This document shows positions 28,401 through 35,962 of a stretch of DNA of 54,473 nucleotides, piece after piece. This DNA is from Chthonomonadaceae bacterium (GTDB taxonomy: Bacteria; Armatimonadota; Chthonomonadetes; Chthonomonadales; Chthonomonadaceae): contig JANWZQ010000042.1 of NCBI GenBank assembly GCA_025054835.1, forward strand, positions 1-54,473, in the 5' to 3' direction. A model generated the notes under the pieces. That model did no database searches, was not told the origin of the DNA, and saw only the letters and a program-made list of their open reading frames with translations. The position numbers and the translations under genes were made by a program. The number at the start of each line of letters is the position of its first letter. Position 1 is the stretch's first letter.

Positions 28401-28885
28401 GAATGCGTATCCTCTCTTCCTCGGTAAAATGCGTCTGAAATGCAATCTTCCGGCGGTGAGGCAACCGGTGCGCTCTGCCAGTAGTGCTCCGCGAGAATGA
28501 CCGCCACATAGTCATCATAGGGGCGGTCCGGCGTGCGGAGTGACCCGGGGATCCAGCGTTGCCAGCCACGGGGCGGGTTCTCCGCGACAAAACGTGCGCG
28601 AGCCTCCTCGGAAGTGCGCTGTTCGTCCACCAATGCCAGTGGTAGATCCGGAAACGCCTGCGCCGCCGACGCCACAATTGCCCGGCTACCAGTCCCTCCA
28701 CCCACCACCAGGACTGTCGGATGCCATTCCCGGAGTACCTGCTGTATCGTACCGATCAGTTCCCCGGTCGTCACCACCGCCCGATAGAGCACGCACCGAT
28801 CACTCCGGACCACCGCCAGACCACATTTGGAGCGCCCCGGATCCACGGCGAGCACACAGGGCAACAGGGTACGCTCACGATCCAT
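28397..28885 (-). CDS. YqgF/RuvC-like RNase H-fold nuclease
   Basis: 162 residues, ATG 28885 three bases after the DUF3084 stop. RNase H-fold acidic positions: [14 protein letters not shown] (Asp near residue 15), [23 protein letters not shown] and [14 protein letters not shown] at the C-terminus, the D-E-D-D layout of YqgF and RuvC relatives. The DEQRTSEEA block is closest to the DERxTT..A motif of YqgF (pre-16S rRNA nuclease / Holliday-junction resolvase-like). Because the N-terminal motif is only partly typical I do not assign the gene name. Confidence 0.78.
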   Translation of the reverse strand: MDRERTLLPCVLAVDPGRSKCGLAVVRSDRCVLYRAVVTTGELIGTIQQVLREWHPTVLVVGGGTGSRAIVASAAQAFPDLPLALVDEQRTSEEARARFVAENPPRGWQRWIPGSLRTPDRPYDDYVAVILAEHYWQSAPVASPPEDCISDAFYRGREDTHS

Positions 28886-28888
28886 GGA

Positions 28889-30499
28889 CTATTCCACCCG
28901 GGAGATGCCAAATGTGAGCCGCAGGGTGTCTGCGGAGGTCAGATCGTCGCGGGCAATGGCTTCCAGACGCACGCGCCCGCGCAATCGGCGCACCTTATCT
29001 GTCAACGAGACAATATCACGGGTGGTGATGACGCCTACCTGCTCGGTGCCTGTCTCCGGATCGACCTGAGGTATTATACCTTCTCGCTTGGCCGCCAGAC
29101 TGATGTCCTTCTGCAGAAACTGCACGATCGCATCCGCAACAACCTCCGAAGGGCGCCGGCCATCAATCACGCGCTCCGCCACAACCTGCCCTTTGCGGAA
29201 GACCGGTCGCACGGGCAGCAATGTGCATTCAATCAGCACCTGCTCGCCGGCCACCGTGTTATTGATCGCGTGCGCAATCACCACTGTGTCCACGTCACGG
29301 CCCGCCAGATTCTCTGCCAGAGCATCGATGCTGTCCTTCTCGCTGGTGTTCTGCACCCCGGCAGGCGTGACTACCCGCTTCCGGACAATGGCTACTGCAC
29401 GCCCATTGTCCCCGGGAACCGCCCCGAGACGCAGGGCGAGCGCACTCGCCTCATCCAGCAGACGCTCCAGCTCGCGCCGGACAGCAATGGGGCCCTGATG
29501 GGACGGGACAATCCGCCGACCCAGCTCACTGCCCGCATGCAGAATCAGTCGGCCCTGCCGCACCGCTGCGAACGACTGGTTGAAAGCCTGCCGTGTGCCG
29601 ACCAGACGCGAGTAGAGCGCGTCCTGCTCCGCCTGCAACTCTCGGATTTTCGCCTGTAACTCGGCAAACTGCTTCAGATTCTCCCGGTTGGCAGCCAGTT
29701 GCTGCCGGTTGGCCTCCTCCAGCGCCTGGTTCTTCCGAATAAGCTCCTGACCTTCTTGCTTCAGCTGCGCATTGGTGCGGGACAGGAGTGCGTTCTCCTC
29801 CTCTAGTGTGCGATTCTGCTGCTCCAGATCCAGATTGCTCCGGGAGAGCGCGAGGTTCTGCTGGCCCAGCTCCCGGTTGATCGCCTCCGCGTTCTGGTTC
29901 TGCCGCACCAGCGTGCGATACTGACGCTGCACAGAGGCCAGCAGGCGTTGATCCCGCCTCAGATCCTGCTCCAACCGTTGCTGCCGCCGGAGCAGTTGCG
30001 CGTTGCGTGCAGCCAGCTGTCGAACCGTCTGCTGCGCCTCCTGAATCTCACGCTGGCGCGCCCGGAGATCTTCACGCAAACGTGCCAGACGGGCACGCTC
30101 GGTCTGGAGCCGTGCGACAATCAGACGCCGCTCCTCAACCAGCTGCTGCCGCTCGCTCTCCCGCGTCTTCAACTCATTCAGCAGGGGAGTGAGCCGGTTC
30201 TGATTGGCGATACGCTCGGCAATCAGAGCCGCGTTCAGGCGCTTGTTCTCCCGAATGGCTCGTTCCCCCCGTAACACCACCTCACGCAGGGTAGGGGCCG
30301 CGATCAGAACGGTCAGAATGCTCAGCAGCGCGATGAATGCGCCGGTAAGGCTCGTGATCAGGATCGCGGTGTGCCTGGGGCGCAGGCCCAGAATAGAGAC
30401 GCGCTTCTTGCCCCAGCGGCGGCCCTGCAGGTCACCGTAGTACGAGAGAAACCCGCCAAGCACCACCAGGGCAACCAGCGCAAGAAATGTCCAGAACAT
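28889..30499 (-). CDS. DUF3084 membrane-anchored coiled-coil protein
   Basis: 536 residues. I choose ATG 30499, with AGGTGG five bases upstream; GTG 30508 is the alternative. Two membrane segments: FWTFLALVALVVLGGFLSYY at ~2-21 and ILITSLTGAFIALLSILTVLI around 47-67, separated by a basic loop (RRWGKKRVSILGLRPRHT). A long Gln/Arg/Leu-rich coiled coil fills ~85-310 (repeating heptads such as LEQQNRTLEEENALLSR). A globular C-terminal region at ~320-530 contains the family block VVTPAGVQNTSEKDSIDALA. Function unknown; sits directly after the LPS-export permease. Confidence 0.9.
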   Translation of the reverse strand: MFWTFLALVALVVLGGFLSYYGDLQGRRWGKKRVSILGLRPRHTAILITSLTGAFIALLSILTVLIAAPTLREVVLRGERAIRENKRLNAALIAERIANQNRLTPLLNELKTRESERQQLVEERRLIVARLQTERARLARLREDLRARQREIQEAQQTVRQLAARNAQLLRRQQRLEQDLRRDQRLLASVQRQYRTLVRQNQNAEAINRELGQQNLALSRSNLDLEQQNRTLEEENALLSRTNAQLKQEGQELIRKNQALEEANRQQLAANRENLKQFAELQAKIRELQAEQDALYSRLVGTRQAFNQSFAAVRQGRLILHAGSELGRRIVPSHQGPIAVRRELERLLDEASALALRLGAVPGDNGRAVAIVRKRVVTPAGVQNTSEKDSIDALAENLAGRDVDTVVIAHAINNTVAGEQVLIECTLLPVRPVFRKGQVVAERVIDGRRPSEVVADAIVQFLQKDISLAAKREGIIPQVDPETGTEQVGVITTRDIVSLTDKVRRLRGRVRLEAIARDDLTSADTLRLTFGISRVE

Positions 30500-30508
30500 A
30501 CCTTCCAC

Positions 30509-31660
30509 CTACCGCGAAGCGCGCACGGCGAGAACAATGCCCACAATCGCCCCGACAATGTCGGCAAGGAAACTGGCCAGGATCGGCGGCAATCCCCCGT
30601 TCTTGCCAACCACAAACATGGCATGATAAAAGACCCAGTACAGAAAGACAATGAAGATCGCCATGCCAAACCCAACGGTCTTACCCCCGCCACGTCGGGT
30701 GTTCACGCCGAGCGCCGCGCCCACTACACCAAAAATCAGGCTGGCCAACGGCAACGCGATCTTTCCGTAAAGATCCACTTCGTTGGCCCGACGGTTCGCC
30801 CCTCCCCGCGTGTCCGCAATGATCTCTGCACGCAGTTGCCGGAAGCTCTTCTGATTGTTGTCCTTCACCTCTGCAACCAGCACCTCATCGAAGTTCTTAC
30901 CCAGCGAAGCGCCCTGCGGCAACAACTTCAACTCGCGAAAACTGGTCGGCAGAAAATCGTTCAACTGACCGGTCTTCGGATCCGGAGTGTAGAGCGTAAA
31001 GTAACCGTCATAGTAAGTCCAGTCCAGCCCCTTGGTGTCCCGTACGCTGGCCCGATCTGCGTAAACAACCACTTCCGGCTGGCCAGCACGTCCGGGGTCC
31101 GTCGTGTTGTACTTGATGATCGAAACCCGGCGCAGCGTGCGTGTCCGCGAGTCAAACCCCCCCTGAATGTAAATGAACTGCTCGATGGTCACATCGTCCT
31201 TGCCGAAAATGGCGTAGGAGATCGGCTTGTCGGTACTGCGCAGATTTTTCAACGCCTGATTGCGGATGTTATGATACGCCGTACTGGCCGGGGGCACCAC
31301 CATGTCGTTCCACAGGAAGGCCGTAAGGCTAACCAGCGAACCCATCACAAACACCGGCCGGGCCGCCCGCATAAAGCTGATCCCCGTTGCGAACAGCGCG
31401 ACTGCCTCCCGATCCGCCGACAGGCGCCCGAATGCCATCAGGCCCGACAGAAGCATCGCCATGGGGAAGGTCTGCGTCACCACACTGGGCAGACTGTACA
31501 TCACAATCCGGAATACGACCTGTGCGGGCACGCCCTTGACCAGCATCTCCGTCGCGGGAAACATGTAGGCGGCGGCAAAAATCAGAAGCATGAACATAAG
31601 CAACCCGTTGATGAACGGGCCGATCAGGTCTTTGAAGACGAGCTTATCAACGAGCTGCAT
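30509..31660 (-). CDS. LptF/LptG-family LPS export permease
   Basis: Membrane subunit of the ATP-driven machine that pulls LPS from the inner membrane. 383 residues from ATG 31660 (AGAGG upstream); the open frame to 31888 is inside lptB. Membrane helices at ~15-35 (FINGLLMFMLLIFAAAYMF), ~60-80, ~100-120 and three at the C-terminus (IALPLASLIFGVVGAALGV, GFGMAIFIVFLYWVFYHAMF, and the last ~25 residues). A periplasmic beta domain lies between. Overlaps the lptB end by 14 bases. Only one such permease is present, whereas proteobacterial complexes use an LptF and an LptG, so it may act as a homodimer or have a partner elsewhere. Confidence 0.9.
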   Translation of the reverse strand: MQLVDKLVFKDLIGPFINGLLMFMLLIFAAAYMFPATEMLVKGVPAQVVFRIVMYSLPSVVTQTFPMAMLLSGLMAFGRLSADREAVALFATGISFMRAARPVFVMGSLVSLTAFLWNDMVVPPASTAYHNIRNQALKNLRSTDKPISYAIFGKDDVTIEQFIYIQGGFDSRTRTLRRVSIIKYNTTDPGRAGQPEVVVYADRASVRDTKGLDWTYYDGYFTLYTPDPKTGQLNDFLPTSFRELKLLPQGASLGKNFDEVLVAEVKDNNQKSFRQLRAEIIADTRGGANRRANEVDLYGKIALPLASLIFGVVGAALGVNTRRGGGKTVGFGMAIFIVFLYWVFYHAMFVVGKNGGLPPILASFLADIVGAIVGIVLAVRASR

Positions 31661-32471
31661 GATCCTCTTCCGGAGGAGCCTCTGGAACCAGCTGGCGTAA
31701 CTCCTCTTCTGCGGCCTGACGCAGGGCGCGCTCACGATCGATCCTTCGCCCGTACCCGTAGCGCTCGCCAAAATAAAAAGCACGGGCCTCGGGGTTCGCC
31801 AGCAACCCCTCCGAGCGTCCCTCGAACTTGATCTGCCCCTGAGCGATAATATAGGCGCGCTCCGTGATGCGCAACATCGCCTCCACATTGTGATCGGTGA
31901 TCAGGATCCCGATCCGATCGCGCCGGGCAAGCCGCTCGATGATCGTTTCGATATCCTCGATCGCCTTCGGATCCACGCCCGTGAACGGCTCATCCAGCAG
32001 GATGAATCGCGGATTGGCCGCCAGCGCCCGTGCAATCTCCACCCGTCGCCGTTCCCCGCCCGATAACAGCTTCCCCAGCGACCGACGGCGGTCCGCAATG
32101 TGCAGGTCCTCCAGCAACTGCTCTACACGCTCCCTGCGTTGCGTAGCGGTAAGCGGTTGCATCTGCAGAACCAGACGCAAATTCTCCTCAACCGTCAGGT
32201 TGCGGAACACCGACGGCTCCTGTGGCAGGTAGCCAATCCCCAGCCGCGCGCGCTGGTACATCGGCCGCCGCGTGATGTCCTGATCCGCCAGAAAAACCCG
32301 GCCACTCTGGGGACGCACCAGTCCAACAATCATGTAGAAGGTCGTGGTCTTCCCCGCGCCGTTGGGGCCCAGCAAACCGACAATCTCACCCTGACGTACC
32401 TCCAGGCTGATCCCATCGACCACTTTCTTGCTACCATACTGCTTGTACAGATTATCTGCGCGGATTTCCAC
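31647..32471 (-). CDS. lptB: LPS export ABC transporter ATPase
   Basis: 274 residues from GTG 32471; the frame is open to 32579 and a downstream-of-that ATG at about residue 18 of the long form is another possibility. Walker A GLLGPNGAGKTTT at ~33-45, Q-loop GYLPQEPSVFRNLTVEENL, signature LSGGERRRVEIARALA, Walker B ILLDEPFTGVDP, H-loop ILITDHNV. GIGYLPQEPSVFR and ARLGIGYL are LptB-type. About 30 extra residues at the C-terminus (REALRQAAEEELRQLVPE type, charged) exceed the usual ~240. Energises LPS transport together with the neighbouring permease and the LptC/LptA-like proteins. Confidence 0.94.
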   Translation of the reverse strand: MEIRADNLYKQYGSKKVVDGISLEVRQGEIVGLLGPNGAGKTTTFYMIVGLVRPQSGRVFLADQDITRRPMYQRARLGIGYLPQEPSVFRNLTVEENLRLVLQMQPLTATQRRERVEQLLEDLHIADRRRSLGKLLSGGERRRVEIARALAANPRFILLDEPFTGVDPKAIEDIETIIERLARRDRIGILITDHNVEAMLRITERAYIIAQGQIKFEGRSEGLLANPEARAFYFGERYGYGRRIDRERALRQAAEEELRQLVPEAPPEEDHAAR

Positions 32472-34101
32472 GGTTCGGAGCCGCCTTTCGAGAGGGAGAC
32501 ACTGGCGCAGAAGTGCCGGTTTCTGCATCGCGCGGTTGAAACCGGATCTCGCCCGTTGCTTGGGCACTCTCAATGTCAAATGTTAACAGGTCCTGCGACA
32601 GATCCAGCGTGAGGCTGGACGCGCCCGGGTCCCGGATCACGCCCGGCGCGGCAAGCGCAACCTCATCGATGATTTCAACTTCCAGAGGACCGGTTAGTTG
32701 AACCTCCCGTGCCTGCGCGGTGTTGCGAAAGGTTGCACGCTCCGCCTTCCCACGCGCCGCCTGAGGCCTTCCAGAGAGCGGGTCAACGCGCTGAACGTCA
32801 AAAGTAACTCCACCGGTCAGCTCCGCCGTGCTGACTACTTCCTCGTTGAGAAAACGTGCCACAACTTGCTGGCAGCGCACACGGGCAGCAGAGCCGGCAT
32901 CTGGAGCCTCACTGCGAAAAAAAAGGCCGGTCCCGGTGAACAACGCCTTCTCCCCCGGGACAAACTCCCCCCGCTCGAACGACTCGATCGTGATCGTTCC
33001 GAACGCAAAGCGGCTCCGGGGAGACGCATCAGAACCCGGAGATACCGGAGATCTGGGCGTGAACACCAGGCGTGACCGCTCCGGGCTGCCACTCACCGTG
33101 TAATGGTAAGGGCGACCGGTCATGAACGCGACCTGCTCGGCCAGCAGACGCCCCGGGCCCTGCAGAGCCTCCGCCGAAAGCAACGTCAGGTCCACCCGGC
33201 CCTTCAAAAGCACCTGCGCCTCTCTGGCGAGGAACACTGCGCGCTCACACTGCCCCTCCACCGTCTCCGGAGCACCCGTCCCGCGGGAACGTTCCACACG
33301 CGCCTGCACGCGACCCTCACCCGTTGCACGCGCAACCGTACGGTCATCGCTCTCAAAGGCCAGCGTGATCCGCTCTGCCTCAAAGCGCGCCCGTCCATCG
33401 CTCTGATCGATCTCAATGCGCGTCTCCGGTCCGGAAAAGGCCGCCTGGCGCCCCGGTTGAAACACCCCCTCCCGGAAGCGCGCAAGGCGCACCTCCTCCA
33501 CACGGGGCGTCCCGGAAGCCTCCGTGCGTGGCGCGAAGCGCACCTCGCTGTTGCTGTTCCCTGTGAGCTGGTACTGGAACGGGGTCACGCCGATCTGCAC
33601 GGCGATCCGCTCCGCGCGCAGAGTCGCCGGACGACGCAGACGCGCCGGATCCGTCAGGCGCGCGTCCACGTCACCTCTCAGTTCGATCTTCTGCTCCACC
33701 CTCCGGTACGTGCCGGCAACAGCGGTGCCCTCCAGAACGCGCTCTGTGCCGTCCGGATCCTTCTGCGTCACCGTATACCGGAGGTTGCCTCGCATGTCAA
33801 TAAAGTCGGACACATCCTGCTTCTCCTTGCGAAACAGGATCGTGTCCGCATGAAACACCAGAGTGGAACGGCTCGACTTCTCCGGTACCGTTACCACCGT
33901 CTTCGGGCCAACCAGGCGGATCTCCCGGTTGATGTTGCCTGAAACGCGCTGGAAATGGACTACCTGCACATCGCCAAACGTCAGACGCTTCACATCCTCC
34001 GGCGGTTGCCCTGCCCCGATAGCCGGCTCCACGAACCACACCGGAGCCAGCATACCGAACAGGCAGATCTGGAGCAACAGACACACACTGCGCGATTTCA
34101 T
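32452..34101 (-). CDS. large LptA/OstA-like periplasmic protein with repeated modules
   Basis: 549 residues from ATG 34101, which overlaps the lptC-like stop (ATGA). Signal peptide at ~1-30 (SVCLLLQICLFGMLAPVWF). I see three OstA/LptA-like beta modules with the recurring pattern 'glycine-rich acidic strand, ERAxF/AVAGTY, then L-x-G-x-V-x-L': around 95-160 (LEGTAVAGTYRRVEQKIELR), 255-320 (VEGQCERAVFLAREAQVLLK) and 450-520 (ARGKAERATFRNTAQAREVQ). LptA of E. coli is ~185 residues with one such module, so this could form a periplasmic bridge by itself. It overlaps the lptB start. No LptD is in the window. Confidence 0.82.
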   Translation of the reverse strand: MKSRSVCLLLQICLFGMLAPVWFVEPAIGAGQPPEDVKRLTFGDVQVVHFQRVSGNINREIRLVGPKTVVTVPEKSSRSTLVFHADTILFRKEKQDVSDFIDMRGNLRYTVTQKDPDGTERVLEGTAVAGTYRRVEQKIELRGDVDARLTDPARLRRPATLRAERIAVQIGVTPFQYQLTGNSNSEVRFAPRTEASGTPRVEEVRLARFREGVFQPGRQAAFSGPETRIEIDQSDGRARFEAERITLAFESDDRTVARATGEGRVQARVERSRGTGAPETVEGQCERAVFLAREAQVLLKGRVDLTLLSAEALQGPGRLLAEQVAFMTGRPYHYTVSGSPERSRLVFTPRSPVSPGSDASPRSRFAFGTITIESFERGEFVPGEKALFTGTGLFFRSEAPDAGSAARVRCQQVVARFLNEEVVSTAELTGGVTFDVQRVDPLSGRPQAARGKAERATFRNTAQAREVQLTGPLEVEIIDEVALAAPGVIRDPGASSLTLDLSQDLLTFDIESAQATGEIRFQPRDAETGTSAPVSPSRKAAPNRGNPRR

Positions 34102-34724
34102 TCGATAACAAAGTCCTTGAGCCGCGTGTCGAAAAGCACACGGTTGCTGAAAGAGGTAGCCCGCTGCCCGTTGGCAAGCCGCCGCGTCACCTGCGCGTTG
34201 CCACTGGCAACAATCGTTCCCGACCGCGTGTCCCACCGCATACGGTCCGCGCGAACCACTGTGTCCGGGGGATCACTCAACGAATGCACAATCACATTGC
34301 CCTTGCCGATAACCACACGATCCCGACGGTTCGCCGACACCTCCTGTGCCTCCACATAGGCAGCTGGCTTCCCCTCACGGAACAATTGCGCTCTCACCTT
34401 GCGCAGCTGCACCCGCACGTTGCCATCATCGTTCTTCATCGCGCCGGTCTCCGCGTTGGCAATCATCACCGGCACAGAGCGAGTCGGATCCTTCGGGTCA
34501 CGCACCTTCCACGGTACATACCACCCTTTACCGGTCACGGTGCCTTTCAGCTGCTCAATCTTCTCGATCTCCGGCTCCTGTTGCGCTGGCTTGGGGGGAG
34601 GATCTGGCCCGCAGCCGGCAACTCCGAACAGCAGCGTACCTGCAACCCCGCACACCTGCGGGAAAACAAAAAGACTCCGGTGTACTATGGAGCATCCCCT
34701 GTCAGATGTCCTGCGTCGAGGCAT
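34098..34724 (-). CDS. LptC-like lipoprotein of the LPS exporter
   Basis: 208 residues from ATG 34724, 16 bases after the rlmN stop; the longer frame to 34832 would run into rlmN. Lipoprotein-like signal: FPQVCGVAGTLLFGVAGC, with the lipobox Cys at residue 38. The C-terminal ~120 residues show the LptC/OstA strand pattern (VPVMIANAETGAMKNDDGNV, VSANRRDRVVIGKGNVIVHS, MRWDTRSGTIVASGNAQV). E. coli LptC has a membrane helix rather than a lipid anchor. Its place directly before the lptA-like gene supports the role. The start is uncertain because the ribosome site is weak. Confidence 0.8.
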   Translation of the reverse strand: MPRRRTSDRGCSIVHRSLFVFPQVCGVAGTLLFGVAGCGPDPPPKPAQQEPEIEKIEQLKGTVTGKGWYVPWKVRDPKDPTRSVPVMIANAETGAMKNDDGNVRVQLRKVRAQLFREGKPAAYVEAQEVSANRRDRVVIGKGNVIVHSLSDPPDTVVRADRMRWDTRSGTIVASGNAQVTRRLANGQRATSFSNRVLFDTRLKDFVIE

Positions 34725-34740
34725 CGCAGCACCGGCCACC

Positions 34741-35814
34741 TCAACACGATAATGGCAACGGGATCGCTCCCTCTGGACGTGCATCCGCGCCCCCTGTGAC
34801 GATGCGGCGCAACTGCCCGCAGGCCGCAGCAATCGCGTGCCCGCGAGTCATACGCTGGGTGGTGACACGACCGGCCCTCTCCAGCTCCTCCCGGAATCGG
34901 GCAATGCTTGCCCGTGAGGGACATCGATACCCCTGTGGCGTATCCACGAAATTAAAGGGGATCAGATTCACATTGCCCGGCAGGTGCTTGCTCTCAAGCA
35001 GGTGCGCCAGACGCCGGGCCTGTTCCGGACTGTCGTTCACCCCGCCGATCAGCAAATACTCAAAAGTCAGATTCCGCCCGGTGACCCGGGCATACTCGGC
35101 GCAGGCGTCCAGGATCTCCTCCAGCCGCCACTTGCGAGCGGTCGGTATCAACTCCGCGCGCAGCACGTCATCGGGCGCGTGCAGCGAAAGCGCCAGCGTG
35201 ATCGGAAGATTTTCCCGGGCCAGAGCGCGGATACCGGGGACCACTCCCACGGTAGAAACCGTCAGATTCCGCAACGACAGTCCCATCTCCCGGCCCAGAA
35301 GCCGCAGGCTCCGGACCACGTTGTCGTAGTTCCAGAGAGGCTCTCCCATACCCATATAGACGGCGTGCGAAATCCTCCGCGCACTCTCCGATTGCATGCG
35401 AAGCAGCTGCCCGACAATCTCACCCGCGGTCAGATTGCGCGCGAAACCACCCTGCGCCGTTGCGCAGAAGCGACACCCGGCCGGACACCCTACCTGTGTG
35501 GAAAGACAGACCGATACACGATCCGGGTAGGGCAGGTAAACGCTCTCGATCATCTGCCCGTCAGAGAGCGCTAGCAGATACTTGATGGTCCCGTCCTGCG
35601 CAACGTGCCGGCGCACCACAGGCAACGTGCCGACAACATAACGCTCCGCCAGACGCATGCGCAACTCCCGGGGCAGGTCCGTCATCGCCTCGAAAGTCTC
35701 AGCGCCACGCCGGTAAATCCACGCCGCGATCTGCCTGCCGCGGTACGCCGGATGATCCATCTCCTGAACCAGCCGTTCCAGCTCTTCGGTTGTTTTGCCA
35801 AGCAGGGAGTCCAT
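34741..35814 (-). CDS. rlmN: 23S rRNA (adenine2503-C2)-methyltransferase
   Basis: Radical-SAM enzyme methylating A2503 of 23S rRNA and A37 of some tRNAs. 357 residues from ATG 35814 (GTG 35820 also possible). N-terminal helical domain (HPAYRGRQIAAWIYRRGAETF), iron-sulfur cluster motif CPAGCRFC in LSTQVGCPAGCRFCATAQGG, SAM-binding VYMGMGEPLWNYDNVV, TVSTVGVVPGIRAL, LALSLHAPDD, and the C-terminal methyl-accepting Cys in AAACGQLRR. First gene of the operon that continues through the Lpt genes to the PHP gene. Confidence 0.96.
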   Translation of the reverse strand: MDSLLGKTTEELERLVQEMDHPAYRGRQIAAWIYRRGAETFEAMTDLPRELRMRLAERYVVGTLPVVRRHVAQDGTIKYLLALSDGQMIESVYLPYPDRVSVCLSTQVGCPAGCRFCATAQGGFARNLTAGEIVGQLLRMQSESARRISHAVYMGMGEPLWNYDNVVRSLRLLGREMGLSLRNLTVSTVGVVPGIRALARENLPITLALSLHAPDDVLRAELIPTARKWRLEEILDACAEYARVTGRNLTFEYLLIGGVNDSPEQARRLAHLLESKHLPGNVNLIPFNFVDTPQGYRCPSRASIARFREELERAGRVTTQRMTRGHAIAAACGQLRRIVTGGADARPEGAIPLPLSC

Positions 35815-35844
35815 ACCCACGTTCCACCCGGATATACTGCTTGT

Positions 35845-35850
35845 ATTATA
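35845..35850 (-). promoter_or_regulatory. TATAAT -10 element ahead of rlmN and the Lpt operon
   Basis: Perfect TATAAT on the minus strand, 30 bases before the rlmN ATG. No convincing -35 hexamer at the usual distance. Confidence 0.5.
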
Positions 35851-35897
35851 CTGCTTCCGGTGTGCTTTCTTCTGCGGGCCGCCCGGAAACAGTCAGC

Positions 35898-35923
35898 GGG
35901 AAAAGTACCGGGATAGTCCCGGT
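35898..35923 (-). terminator. terminator after transketolase
   Basis: Seven-base perfect stem ACCGGGA / TCCCGGT with a three-base loop at 35907-35923; on the minus strand it is followed by ACTTTTCCC. A second palindrome CCGGTAAGTTTACCGG overlaps it. Confidence 0.65.
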
Positions 35924-35962
35924 AAGTTTACCGGCGCTCCGGCAAGAAACAGTCGGCAAACC

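Noticed and set aside
30371-31831. 486-residue + strand frame over lptF
   Set aside because: Antisense to a well-supported permease; repetitive His/Gln/Arg composition.
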